Shown one piece after another: positions 56,942-64,000 of a stretch of 64,000 nucleotides of DNA; position 1 is the stretch's first letter; every line of letters starts with the position of its first letter. This DNA comes from Botryobacter ruber (GTDB taxonomy: Bacteria; Bacteroidota; Bacteroidia; Cytophagales; Hymenobacteraceae). The notes beneath the pieces are model-generated. The model saw only the letters and a list, made by a program, of their open reading frames with translations, was not told the origin of the DNA and did not search any database. A program made the translations under genes and the position numbers. The DNA is taken from assembly GCF_003347595.2 (NCBI RefSeq), contig NZ_QCZK02000055.1, positions 186,001-250,000 of the forward strand, written 5' to 3'.

Positions 56942-57771
56942 TACTGCAGCAGGTAGGCATCCATTTTATCTTTAGTAAAGAGGTAGATATGCCGGTCAGC
57001 TACCAGCGCCGATACGTAGGCTGGGGTAGGAGGCAGGGTAATGCTTCGGGTCTGCTGCTTGTAGAGGTCGTAAAAAATAAGTTGTCCGTCTTTTACAAAG
57101 TACAGTTCATTTCCCAGGAAATTGATGTAGGAAAGCCCTGTGAAAGGAAGCTTTGTTTTGTAGTTGCCCAGGTTGTCGAACACGAAAATGCCGCCGTTGG
57201 TATCGAGCAGGTAAAGCATGTTCTGGTACTCGCGCAACAGCCTGATATCAAAGCGTTCCTTGTCGAGGATAAGCCCGATGGGGGTTTCGACGGTTAGTTT
57301 CTGGTAGCGCAGGTCCAGCTTGCTGAGCGTGAAATTGGTTTCGCTGAAAAGCCAGAAGCTGTCGTCGCTGGCGAGGGTGGCGGCTGTTACGGTGCCCGGG
57401 AAATCAAAATCGGTAAGCGAGGCGCTGGTAATTGGTCGTAAAAACCGGTCGAGCAGCAGGATTTCCTGTTTGTCTCCGTAAAAAACAAACACCTTCATCG
57501 GGTTCCAGGCTTCGATGGTGGTTGGCCTGCTATGCGCCGGTGGTGAATAGGTGAAAACTGCCCGCCCCAGCGAATCGAGGGTATAGAGGTTGCGCCTGGG
57601 GCCCAGCAGGTAAACACTGCCCCTGCGGTCGATGGAAATGGTGGTGGGAGAACTGATGCCTACGCTGTGGCTGTATACCAGTTGCTTCTCGGGTTGTTGC
57701 GCAAATCCGGGTGCCGCAGCCAATGCAAACAGCAGCAAAAGAAACAGGATGTACAGTGGGCTAGTTTTCAA
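56941..57771 (-). CDS. secreted beta-propeller-like hypothetical protein
   Basis: This 276-residue product has a signal peptide (about residues 1-24, ending APGFAQ). The rest is a run of strands with repeated ISSPTTISIDRRGSVYLLG, GNYKTKLPFTGLSYINFLGN and similar blades, resembling NHL/propeller folds. It is the last gene of the rsfS operon and overlaps lpxH by 11 bases. Its stop is followed by the R4 repeat. Function unknown. Confidence 0.75.
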   Translation of the reverse strand: MKTSPLYILFLLLLFALAAAPGFAQQPEKQLVYSHSVGISSPTTISIDRRGSVYLLGPRRNLYTLDSLGRAVFTYSPPAHSRPTTIEAWNPMKVFVFYGDKQEILLLDRFLRPITSASLTDFDFPGTVTAATLASDDSFWLFSETNFTLSKLDLRYQKLTVETPIGLILDKERFDIRLLREYQNMLYLLDTNGGIFVFDNLGNYKTKLPFTGLSYINFLGNELYFVKDGQLIFYDLYKQQTRSITLPPTPAYVSALVADRHIYLFTKDKMDAYLLQ

Positions 57772-58531
57772 AATGCATCAGTTTTAATGATTCTCCGTCA
57801 TATACGGCATACGAGCAAAAATTGACCCATTCTCCTAAATTCACATAACGGCTTTTATCGCCTATGGGCAGGTCGAGGGGGAGGTGCCGGTGCCCGAATA
57901 CGTAATAGTCGTGGTGCTGGGCTGCTTCTACTTCTTTGGCATACTGCACCAGCCACTCGTCGTCGCCTAAAAAGGCCTCGTCTTTTTCATTATTACTGAT
58001 GCGGCTCCGCCGCGACCAGGAATTGGCAATCCCGATGCCTGTGTTGGGATGAATCCGGGCGAAAAGCCATTGGCACAGTTTGTTGCTGAACACCCGCTTC
58101 AGTAGCTTATAGGTATGGTCGCCGGGGCCAAGGCCGTCGCCGTGGCCAATATAAAAAGTTTTACCGCCCAGCGTAGTAGAAATAGGCTCCCGGTAGATGG
58201 GGATATTCAGTTCTTTTGTGAAATAGTCGAACATCCACATGTCGTGGTTGCCCGTGAAAAACATAACCGGTATGCCGGCATCCGTTAATTCCGCCAGCTT
58301 GCCCTGCAGCCGGATAAAGCCTCTCGGGATGGCGTGTTTATATTCAAACCAGAAGTCGAAAATATCGCCCACCAGAAAGATGGCCTGCGCATCCTGTTTA
58401 ATCTCATCGAGCCAGCGTACTATTTTTAGCTCACGCGCTTTGCTTGTTTCAGCATCAGGTGTGCCTAAATGAAAATCGGAAGCGAAATAAACTTTTTTGC
58501 CAGGCGCAAGCGCTTTAATGCGGAATGTCAT
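57761..58531 (-). CDS. lpxH: UDP-2,3-diacylglucosamine diphosphatase-like phosphoesterase (LpxH)
   Basis: LpxH cleaves UDP-2,3-diacylglucosamine to lipid X in lipid A synthesis at the inner membrane. The 256-residue protein shows the calcineurin-like metal motifs ASDFHLG, GDIFDFWFE, FFTGNHDMWM, GHGDGLG and FGHRHLP. Length and motifs fit the LpxH/LpxH2 group, and it is in an operon with ftsH and LUD genes. It overlaps the LUD gene by 17 bases and the downstream propeller gene by 11. Confidence 0.88.
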   Translation of the reverse strand: MTFRIKALAPGKKVYFASDFHLGTPDAETSKARELKIVRWLDEIKQDAQAIFLVGDIFDFWFEYKHAIPRGFIRLQGKLAELTDAGIPVMFFTGNHDMWMFDYFTKELNIPIYREPISTTLGGKTFYIGHGDGLGPGDHTYKLLKRVFSNKLCQWLFARIHPNTGIGIANSWSRRSRISNNEKDEAFLGDDEWLVQYAKEVEAAQHHDYYVFGHRHLPLDLPIGDKSRYVNLGEWVNFCSYAVYDGESLKLMHFEN

Positions 58532-59165
58532 CGATCAGGAAAAGTACTAATTGTTTCGGACCATGCGCCCCCTGTACCAGTGTTTTCTCGATATCAGCCG
58601 TACGGCTTGGGCCACTTACCAGCGACAGCATGGAAGGGAAGTTGTCTTTATGCCTTTCGCGCACCAGCTGCAGACCGTCTTTAATATCGGGTACCAGCTG
58701 GCTGGCCGTAGCCACCACAATGTGCATGGCCGGGTAAATATTGAGCCTTCTGCCACTGGAGTTTGCCGAACTGATCAGGATACTGCCTGTGCGGGTAATG
58801 AGCGCTTCGCAGGTGGTAAGCCCGGCCTCTGCATCTGCAATAAAGTTTTCTTCGTCATGCAGGAAGTCTATGCCGGCATGGTACAGGATTTTTTGCAGGT
58901 TTGGCTCCCAGACAAAGAAGTTGTTGATATTGTTTTCTTTTTTGAAGACAAAAAGCTGATCGAAAAAGTCTTCTTCCGATTCGCAGTAGAAAAACAGGCC
59001 GCTGTTGCGTAAAAAGTTTTCTGCAAACTGAATGGAAGTATCTTCTGACGGTGCCGGATGCAGCGGAGAGGTAAAGTCAGGTGTAGGAGGCAGAAAAGGC
59101 GCTGACAAAGCCAGCGCCTCTCTTACTCTTCTTAATACTATTTCTTTAGATTTTGCTTCGTACAT
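58515..59165 (-). CDS. LUD domain protein (LutC/YkgG-like)
   Basis: This 216-residue protein belongs to the LUD family, which includes LutC of lactate utilisation. Here lutA and lutB are absent, so a lactate role is doubtful. Visible are LTTCEALITRTGSILISSA and GRRLNIYPAMHIVVA, the core strands, and a C-terminal FLIDDIP. It starts 11 bases after the FtsH stop. In Bacteroidota it commonly sits beside ftsH; its function there is not established. Confidence 0.82.
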   Translation of the reverse strand: MYEAKSKEIVLRRVREALALSAPFLPPTPDFTSPLHPAPSEDTSIQFAENFLRNSGLFFYCESEEDFFDQLFVFKKENNINNFFVWEPNLQKILYHAGIDFLHDEENFIADAEAGLTTCEALITRTGSILISSANSSGRRLNIYPAMHIVVATASQLVPDIKDGLQLVRERHKDNFPSMLSLVSGPSRTADIEKTLVQGAHGPKQLVLFLIDDIPH

Positions 59166-59175
59166 ACGTTATGTA

Positions 59176-61299
59176 TCAAGCGGTTTTTGAATTTACCGTG
59201 TTGTCACTCTTAGCGGAAGTGTTGCTGTCGTTTATCGGAGTACCTTGTTCAGCTTTTTTTACTTTTGGCTGCTTCTCATTTTCCAGCAGGAGTTGTTCCT
59301 CCTGTTCCACCTCGCTCAGGGTTTTGCTTCTGTCGGTACCGGCGGTGTGGGCCTGGTACGTAGTCAGGGCATCAAACGGGCGCGGACCAACAAGGCGCTC
59401 CAGGTCGTTTTGGAACAGAATCTCTTTCTCCAGAAGCTCCTTCGCTACGATCTCCAGTTCCTGGCGCTTATCCGATAGTAACTGCTTGGTTCGCTGGTAA
59501 GCAGCGTCTATAATGCTTCGTACCTCGGTATCAATGGTTTCGGCAGTAGCTTCGGAATATGGCTTGTTGAATGAATAGTCGGAGTTCTGCTTTGAGTCGT
59601 AAAACGAAACGTTCCCGATTTTAGCGTTCATGCCATACATGGTCACGATGCTGTAAGCCATTTTGGTAATGCGCTCCAGGTCGCTTAAAGCGCCTGTCGA
59701 GATTTTTCCGAATACCAATTCCTCGGCAGCGCGTCCGCCCAGCGCCATGCACATTTCGTCTATCAGCTGCTCAGTTGTGTACAGGAACTGTTCCTTTGGC
59801 AGATACTGCGCATACCCTAATGCGGCTACACCACGGGGTACAATGCTTACTTTTACCAATGGGTCGGCGTGCTCCAGGAACCAGCCGGCTATAGCATGGC
59901 CCGCTTCGTGGTAAGCTACAATCTGCTTCTCCTGTGGCGAAATGATCTTGTTTTTCTTTTCCAGACCACCGATTACACGGTCGATGGCATCGTTGAAGTC
60001 CTGCTGGTCTACTGCCTTTTTGTTGCGACGGGCGGCAATCAGGGCTGCTTCGTTACAAACGTTGGCGATTTCGGCGCCGGCAAAGCCAGGAGTCTGAGCG
60101 GCCAGGTTCTTGGCGTTTACATCGGCAGCCAGCGTTAACGGTTTCAGGTGTACATTAAATATTTCGGTACGACCGTTAATGTCGGGCTTGTCAATGCTGA
60201 TCTGGCGGTCGAAACGGCCCGGGCGAAGCAGGGCAGAGTCCAAAGTGTCGGGGCGGTTAGTAGCGGCCAGGATAATAACACCAGAGTCTGTGGCAAAGCC
60301 ATCCATTTCAACGAGGAGTGAGTTCAGCGTATTCTCGCGTTCATCGTTTCCGCCTGGTTGTGCACCGCGGCTACGGTGGCGGCCAATAGCATCAATTTCG
60401 TCAATAAAAATGATACAAGGCGCTTTTGCTTTTGCCTGCTTAAAGAGGTCGCGCACACGGGCAGCACCTACTCCCACAAACATCTCCACAAAGTCAGAAC
60501 CTGAAAGCGAGAAGAACGGAACGTCTGCTTCGCCGGCTACTGCTTTAGCCAAAAGGGTTTTACCGGTTCCCGGAGGGCCTACCAGCAAGGCGCCTTTGGG
60601 TATCTTACCACCCAGAATAGTGAACTTAGAAGGATTTTTCAGGAACTCAACGATTTCCTGGATTTCTTCTTTTGCTTCTTCCAGTCCGGCTACATCTTTA
60701 AAAGTGATTTTTACTTTATTTTCGGCATCAAACAAGGCAGCTTTAGATTTCCCGATGTTAAAAATCTGGCCTCCTGCTCCACCTGATGTTACACGGCGCA
60801 TCAGGAACCAGAAGCCAAAAAGCACCAGCAGCAGGAATCCCCAGGTGGAGAATACGTCCATGAAGCCGGTGCGGGTAACTACCTTATAAGGTATCCGCTG
60901 TTCTTTTGGAAGATTTGCCTGCAGTGCATCCAGGTCTTTTTTAAATATCTCAGCCGAAACAACGGTAAAATGATAATGAGGGCCTTCGCCTATGGTAAAA
61001 GAACCTCTTTCGTTCAGTTCTGACTTGTACTTTTCGTTATCCAGGGCTTCCTTCTTCAGGTAAACCTCTACCAGCTTGTCGTTCACGATATCCACGCGTT
61101 GGACATCGTTGCTCAGTAGCATTTCTTCAAAGGCCTGCTGGTTTGTTTCCTTTGAGGCGCTGCTTTTGTTTAACCAGGTTAGTCCGAAGATAAGCAGAAT
61201 GAGCACAGCCAGCATCCACAACTGCATGGTAGGGCGTGGAGGCGTGGTCGGGATCATCGGCTTTTTCTTTCTATTCCCTTTATTATTATTTTCTGCCAT
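59176..61299 (-). CDS. ftsH: ATP-dependent zinc metalloprotease FtsH
   Basis: FtsH is the membrane-bound hexameric AAA+ protease that degrades damaged membrane proteins and some regulators. The 707-residue protein has two TM segments (about residues 28-48 and 128-148), Walker [20 protein letters not shown] (about 230), Walker [12 protein letters not shown], the second region of homology [19 protein letters not shown], and the zinc-binding HEAGH in [17 protein letters not shown]. The C-terminal tail is charged. It is second in the operon after rsfS. Confidence 0.97.
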   Translation of the reverse strand: MAENNNKGNRKKKPMIPTTPPRPTMQLWMLAVLILLIFGLTWLNKSSASKETNQQAFEEMLLSNDVQRVDIVNDKLVEVYLKKEALDNEKYKSELNERGSFTIGEGPHYHFTVVSAEIFKKDLDALQANLPKEQRIPYKVVTRTGFMDVFSTWGFLLLVLFGFWFLMRRVTSGGAGGQIFNIGKSKAALFDAENKVKITFKDVAGLEEAKEEIQEIVEFLKNPSKFTILGGKIPKGALLVGPPGTGKTLLAKAVAGEADVPFFSLSGSDFVEMFVGVGAARVRDLFKQAKAKAPCIIFIDEIDAIGRHRSRGAQPGGNDERENTLNSLLVEMDGFATDSGVIILAATNRPDTLDSALLRPGRFDRQISIDKPDINGRTEIFNVHLKPLTLAADVNAKNLAAQTPGFAGAEIANVCNEAALIAARRNKKAVDQQDFNDAIDRVIGGLEKKNKIISPQEKQIVAYHEAGHAIAGWFLEHADPLVKVSIVPRGVAALGYAQYLPKEQFLYTTEQLIDEMCMALGGRAAEELVFGKISTGALSDLERITKMAYSIVTMYGMNAKIGNVSFYDSKQNSDYSFNKPYSEATAETIDTEVRSIIDAAYQRTKQLLSDKRQELEIVAKELLEKEILFQNDLERLVGPRPFDALTTYQAHTAGTDRSKTLSEVEQEEQLLLENEKQPKVKKAEQGTPINDSNTSAKSDNTVNSKTA

Positions 61300-61360
61300 G
61301 AATGTTTATTTACTATAAGATAAAAACACCCAGCCTTACGTTTTTGTTTGGCTGAATCGG

Positions 61361-61735
61361 TTATTCTGATTTTATATGCTCGATGCGGGCGTCGCCCCAG
61401 AGTTCTTCCAGCGCATAGAACTCGCGCTTGTCTTTCAGGAAGATATGTGCGACCACGTCTACATAATCTAACAATACCCACTCTTTGTTTATGCGGCCTT
61501 CGCTCTGCCAGGGGTTCTGGTGTATGGCCTTATAAACTTCTTCTTCTATGGAGGTTGCGATAGCGTCAAGTTGTGTGTCGGAGGTGGCTGATGCTATAAC
61601 GAAATAGTCTGAGACGGCATTTTTAAGCGATTTGAGGTTCATTACGACAATATCAGACGCCTTCTTTTCCTGCATGCCTTTTACTACAAGTTCTGCCAAT
61701 ATGTCCGAATTAGCCTCAACCTTGGTTTCTTTCAT
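61361..61735 (-). CDS. rsfS: ribosome silencing factor RsfS
   Basis: RsfS binds L14 on the large subunit and blocks subunit joining in slow growth. The 124-residue product shows DIVVMNLKSLKNAVSDYFVI, ASATSDTQLDAIATSIEEEV and the C-terminal WVLLDYVDVVAHIF and FYALEELWGDA. It is the first gene of the rsfS-ftsH-LUD-lpxH operon and diverges from birA across a 49-base spacer holding both -7 boxes. Confidence 0.93.
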   Translation of the reverse strand: MKETKVEANSDILAELVVKGMQEKKASDIVVMNLKSLKNAVSDYFVIASATSDTQLDAIATSIEEEVYKAIHQNPWQSEGRINKEWVLLDYVDVVAHIFLKDKREFYALEELWGDARIEHIKSE

Positions 61736-61745
61736 TTGTGATTCT

Positions 61746-61753
61746 TAAATTTG
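61746..61753 (+). promoter_or_regulatory. -7 box of birA
   Basis: TAAATTTG, 31 bases before the ATG at 61785. It overlaps closely with the opposite promoter at 61759. Confidence 0.65.
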
Positions 61754-61758
61754 ATATA

Positions 61759-61766
61759 CAAAAGTA
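61759..61766 (-). promoter_or_regulatory. -7 box of the rsfS operon
   Basis: TACTTTTG on the minus strand, 23 bases before the ATG at 61735; only 5 bases separate it from the birA box, so the two promoters may exclude each other. Confidence 0.65.
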
Positions 61767-61784
61767 TTAAATTTTGATAACTAT

Positions 61785-62534
61785 ATGCTGCCTGATACAT
61801 TGTTTATGGGCCAGCAGCTGTATTTTTTGCCGGAGTGTGAATCTACCAACGCAGAGGCCCAATTGCTTCTTAACAAAAATGAAGCCACAGAGGGTTGTGT
61901 AGTACTTACGGCAAAACAAACCAAAGGTCGCGGGCAGCGCGGAAACAGTTGGGAAGCAGCACCTGGTAAAAACATTACACTCTCCGTAATTTTGTCACCT
62001 TCGTTCCTGGCTGTCAGGCACCAGTTTTATCTTAACATTGCTGTTGCATTGGGTGTGCTGGACCTGCTGCACGAACTGGGGTTAGCAACGGCTACCATTA
62101 AATGGCCCAACGACCTGTTTGTCGAAGATAAGAAACTTGGCGGGATTTTAATTGAAAATACCATTAACAGCCTATGCCTACAACATAGTATTATCGGAAT
62201 TGGTTTAAATGTGAACCAGCTTCGTTTTAGTTATCCTGCCGCAACCTCCATCGCCAGTGTGCTGCAACAGGAGTTGGATGTGCAGGTGCTGGTAAAACGG
62301 CTGCTGGAACTGCTGGAAAAACGCTATCTGCAGCTAAGGGCGGGGCAACATGACCGTTTAAAGTACGCGTACCTGCAACGGCTCTTCCGCTTCCAGGAAA
62401 GGCACCTGTTCGAAGTTGCCGGTAAGCAGGTTGCAGGTCAGATTATCGGGGTGCGCGAAACGGGCGAGCTGGCTGTGGAGATGGAGCAGAAACTCCACTA
62501 TTTTGGCTTTAAAGAAATAAAATATCTTATCTGA
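61785..62534 (+). CDS. birA: biotin-[acetyl-CoA-carboxylase] ligase
   Basis: This enzyme activates biotin with ATP and attaches it to the biotin carboxyl carrier protein. The 249-residue protein shows ECESTNAEAQLLL, TKGRGQRGNSWEAAPGKNIT (the biotinyl-AMP loop), IKWPNDLFVEDKKLGGILIE, and IGIGLNVNQ. The N-terminal DNA-binding HTH of bifunctional BirA is absent, so it is a ligase only, and biotin-gene repression by it is unlikely. The C-terminal domain is short but present. Confidence 0.93.
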   Translation: MLPDTLFMGQQLYFLPECESTNAEAQLLLNKNEATEGCVVLTAKQTKGRGQRGNSWEAAPGKNITLSVILSPSFLAVRHQFYLNIAVALGVLDLLHELGLATATIKWPNDLFVEDKKLGGILIENTINSLCLQHSIIGIGLNVNQLRFSYPAATSIASVLQQELDVQVLVKRLLELLEKRYLQLRAGQHDRLKYAYLQRLFRFQERHLFEVAGKQVAGQIIGVRETGELAVEMEQKLHYFGFKEIKYLI

Positions 62535-62548
62535 CAGGTGTCCGGTGG

Positions 62549-62580
62549 TCTGCAGCACCTGCCTCCATTGCCACAGCACC
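62549..62580 (+). repeat. R1 dispersed repeat, forward variant
   Basis: TCTGCAGCACCTGCCTCCAT then TGCCACAGCACC; variant similar to the copy at 56586. Confidence 0.55.
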
Positions 62581-62620
62581 TCCTTGCTGCCGATAAAGTT
62601 GCATTTTTCGCTCCTGCAGG

Positions 62621-62653
62621 TTTTCTGCTCCTGCCACCACAGCCTCTGCTGTT
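62621..62653 (+). repeat. R1 dispersed repeat, forward copy
   Basis: TTCTGCTCCTGCCACCACAG then CCTCTGCTG. It is a direct repeat of the copy at 62549 between convergent genes. Confidence 0.85.
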
Positions 62654-62730
62654 GCGGGCAACTCATTCAGGCGGTAAAACAGTTAAATGTGCCGGTTTCT
62701 TTAGTAAAGCTGGCGGTGGACAGGGAGCAG

Positions 62731-62764
62731 CAAAAAAAGGAGCGGCCGATGCAGCCGCTCCTTA
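62731..62764 (-). terminator. terminator of the T9SS gene
   Basis: AAGGAGCGGC pairs with GCCGCTCCTT; seven T follow on the minus strand. Confidence 0.8.
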
Positions 62765-62796
62765 CTTGATCCAGATATATACTTAATTTTTTTATT

Positions 62797-64000
62797 CTAT
62801 TTTATTAATAGTTTCTGCGTTTCCACCTTGTGCTCTCCCTGAACTTTTACCAGGTACAGGCCTTTTGCTAACTTCAACTCTGTCAGCGAAACGTTTAGCT
62901 CGTTGTCGCCTGACGAGATCAGTTTTTCATATACCTTGCGTCCGTTCATGTCGGTTAAGCTTACTAGTAGTGCTTTTTTGCCAACCTGTGCCTGGTCAAG
63001 GGTAATGGTGACGTTGTCGCCTGTTACCGGGTTAGGATAGATGGTCATGCTGCTGGCGGCTGTTGCAGAACTGGTGCTTTCCAGGGCTATCACCTTGCTT
63101 AAGGCAGAAGTTCCGTCGGAATCTACCTGTCTTAATCTGTAGTAGTTGATGCCACGGGCTGCAGCCTTGTCGGTGTAAGCGTAGCTTAGTTTAGTTGATG
63201 AGTTACCCGCGCCCTTCACGGAGCCAATGGTAGTGTACTCCTTGCCATCTGAACTGCGTTGCACCTCAAACCTGTCGTTGTTTGTCTCGGTGGCTGTTGT
63301 CCAGGTTAATTCTATGCCGCCTGGAGTTGCTTTGCCGTCAAAGGAAGACAGTTCCACTGGGAGTGGTGTGATTGGTGTGCGGTCGCAGGTTGTGGTGTTG
63401 AAGCCGGTACCGCCGATACCCAGAAAATCTGCAGTAAACACACCTATGTTGTAAAAGGGGAACACTTCAAAGTTAGCAGTTGGAATTGTGAAAGCGAATA
63501 TATCCGAATCGAATCCCGAGTAGTCGCCAGGAATTCTTTCGTATAATATTTCTGGAGTTATTGTTGGGTCATCTGCTCCGATTACAAATACATTGTAAGT
63601 GGGAGTGGTGAGTGCAACAACCGACTCAGGGGCGCCTAGTATACCAAAAGTGACCAATTGCATCGGAGATGCTGTTAAGTTTTTGATCCTGAAGCGTAAG
63701 GTACTTGTATTATCTGCGTTTGGTGTTGCTCCCAGGAAAGTATACACAAAGTCACCTGTTTCGTCCAGAATAACACAATCGTATGCAGCGCATTGCACAA
63801 TATTCGATGTGCTGATATAACTGGCATCACCGTCTTCTGTTACCACTGTAAACTCAAATGAGCGATCTGCCAGCCAGGTAGCAGTAGAAATTGTAAAAGC
63901 CAATACATCTTCTTCCATACCAGTTGAAGTTGCCGAGTTCACCTTTGTGTAGGTAACAGTCTGGTTGTTTTCTATTTCAGGATACCAAAGGTAGATAAAG
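62797..64000 (-). CDS. T9SS type A sorting domain-containing protein, partial
   Basis: Only the C-terminal part (about 400 residues) is in the window; the frame is open to the right edge and the GTG at 63942 is an internal valine. Visible are repetitive beta-sandwich strands (ending about residue 210), a fibronectin-type-III-like domain (LPVELSSFDGKATPGGIELT and FEVQRSSDGKEYTTIG), a linker, and a T9SS sorting domain (MTIYPNPVTGDNVTITL ... LVKVQGEHKVETQKLLIK). It is a secreted or surface protein delivered by the type IX system. Its terminator is at 62731. Confidence 0.88.
   Translation of the reverse strand, partial: FIYLWYPEIENNQTVTYTKVNSATSTGMEEDVLAFTISTATWLADRSFEFTVVTEDGDASYISTSNIVQCAAYDCVILDETGDFVYTFLGATPNADNTSTLRFRIKNLTASPMQLVTFGILGAPESVVALTTPTYNVFVIGADDPTITPEILYERIPGDYSGFDSDIFAFTIPTANFEVFPFYNIGVFTADFLGIGGTGFNTTTCDRTPITPLPVELSSFDGKATPGGIELTWTTATETNNDRFEVQRSSDGKEYTTIGSVKGAGNSSTKLSYAYTDKAAARGINYYRLRQVDSDGTSALSKVIALESTSSATAASSMTIYPNPVTGDNVTITLDQAQVGKKALLVSLTDMNGRKVYEKLISSGDNELNVSLTELKLAKGLYLVKVQGEHKVETQKLLIK

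Noticed and set aside
1-64000. Search for CRISPR arrays, tRNA/rRNA genes, IS elements or prophage genes
   Set aside because: No regularly spaced direct repeats with spacers, no tRNA-like cloverleaf, no transposase, integrase or phage structural protein was recognised.

Overview
The window is a 64 kb chromosomal stretch of a Bacteroidota bacterium. The best fit is order Cytophagales, family Hymenobacteraceae (Pontibacter-like); the genus is inferred from general gene content, not proven. Supporting signs are at least nineteen promoters with the Bacteroidota -7 box TAnnTTTG, two proteins with type IX secretion (T9SS) C-terminal sorting domains, the gliding lipoprotein GldH, a fused SecDF, type B ribosomal protein L31, a CarboxypepD_reg-type TonB receptor, and the rsfS-ftsH-LUD cluster divergent from birA. 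I see no rRNA, tRNA, CRISPR array, insertion sequence, integrase or prophage.

Layout. 1-7.2 kb: the end of a PnuC-family vitamin transporter, a NadR-type kinase, a sugar mutarotase, a small acidic membrane protein, then a TPP riboswitch in front of a TonB receptor and a glutaryl-CoA dehydrogenase-like enzyme. 7.2-16 kb: ruvB, an AT-rich secreted protein, queG, batD-aroC, a CitMHS/NhaD-type antiporter and an Nfu iron-sulfur carrier. 16-26.7 kb: secDF, a KtrA-type potassium subunit with uridine kinase, rdgB, a PyrR-like phosphoribosyltransferase, L31, a GlmU-like protein, a DNA polymerase III delta' subunit and hemC. 26.7-39 kb: a T9SS-secreted protein, a cyclophilin lipoprotein with an RmlD-like reductase, an NSS transporter with a tiny MetS-like partner, a triple helix-hairpin-helix protein, a two-component system, two low-complexity envelope proteins, a methyltransferase and a Nudix hydrolase. 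39-48.6 kb: a 1320-residue UPF1-like helicase, envelope proteins, an NmrA-type reductase, and a 625-residue Gly/Ser/Tyr/Arg-rich protein divergent from a cold-shock gene. 48.7-64 kb: an EEP-family protein, ricT-gldH, a flippase with a glycosyltransferase, a zinc alcohol dehydrogenase, a Gdx/SugE exporter, the rsfS-ftsH-LUD-lpxH operon divergent from birA, and a partial T9SS protein.

Most coding content is housekeeping. The unexplained content is mainly of two kinds. First, a dispersed ~30-bp repeat (called R1 here, core CTGCCACCACAGCCTCTGCT) occurs about twenty times in both orientations. It is mostly intergenic, sometimes in hairpin-forming inverted pairs, and four copies lie inside genes, all in the same reading frame. 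Other short repeat families (R2-R6) are stacked around it and often begin exactly at stop codons. Second, the 46122-47999 gene encodes a protein whose composition resembles eukaryotic FUS/EWS prion-like domains ([G/S]Y[G/S] plus RG motifs). It is transcribed divergently from a cold-shock RNA chaperone across an intergenic region with two palindromes.
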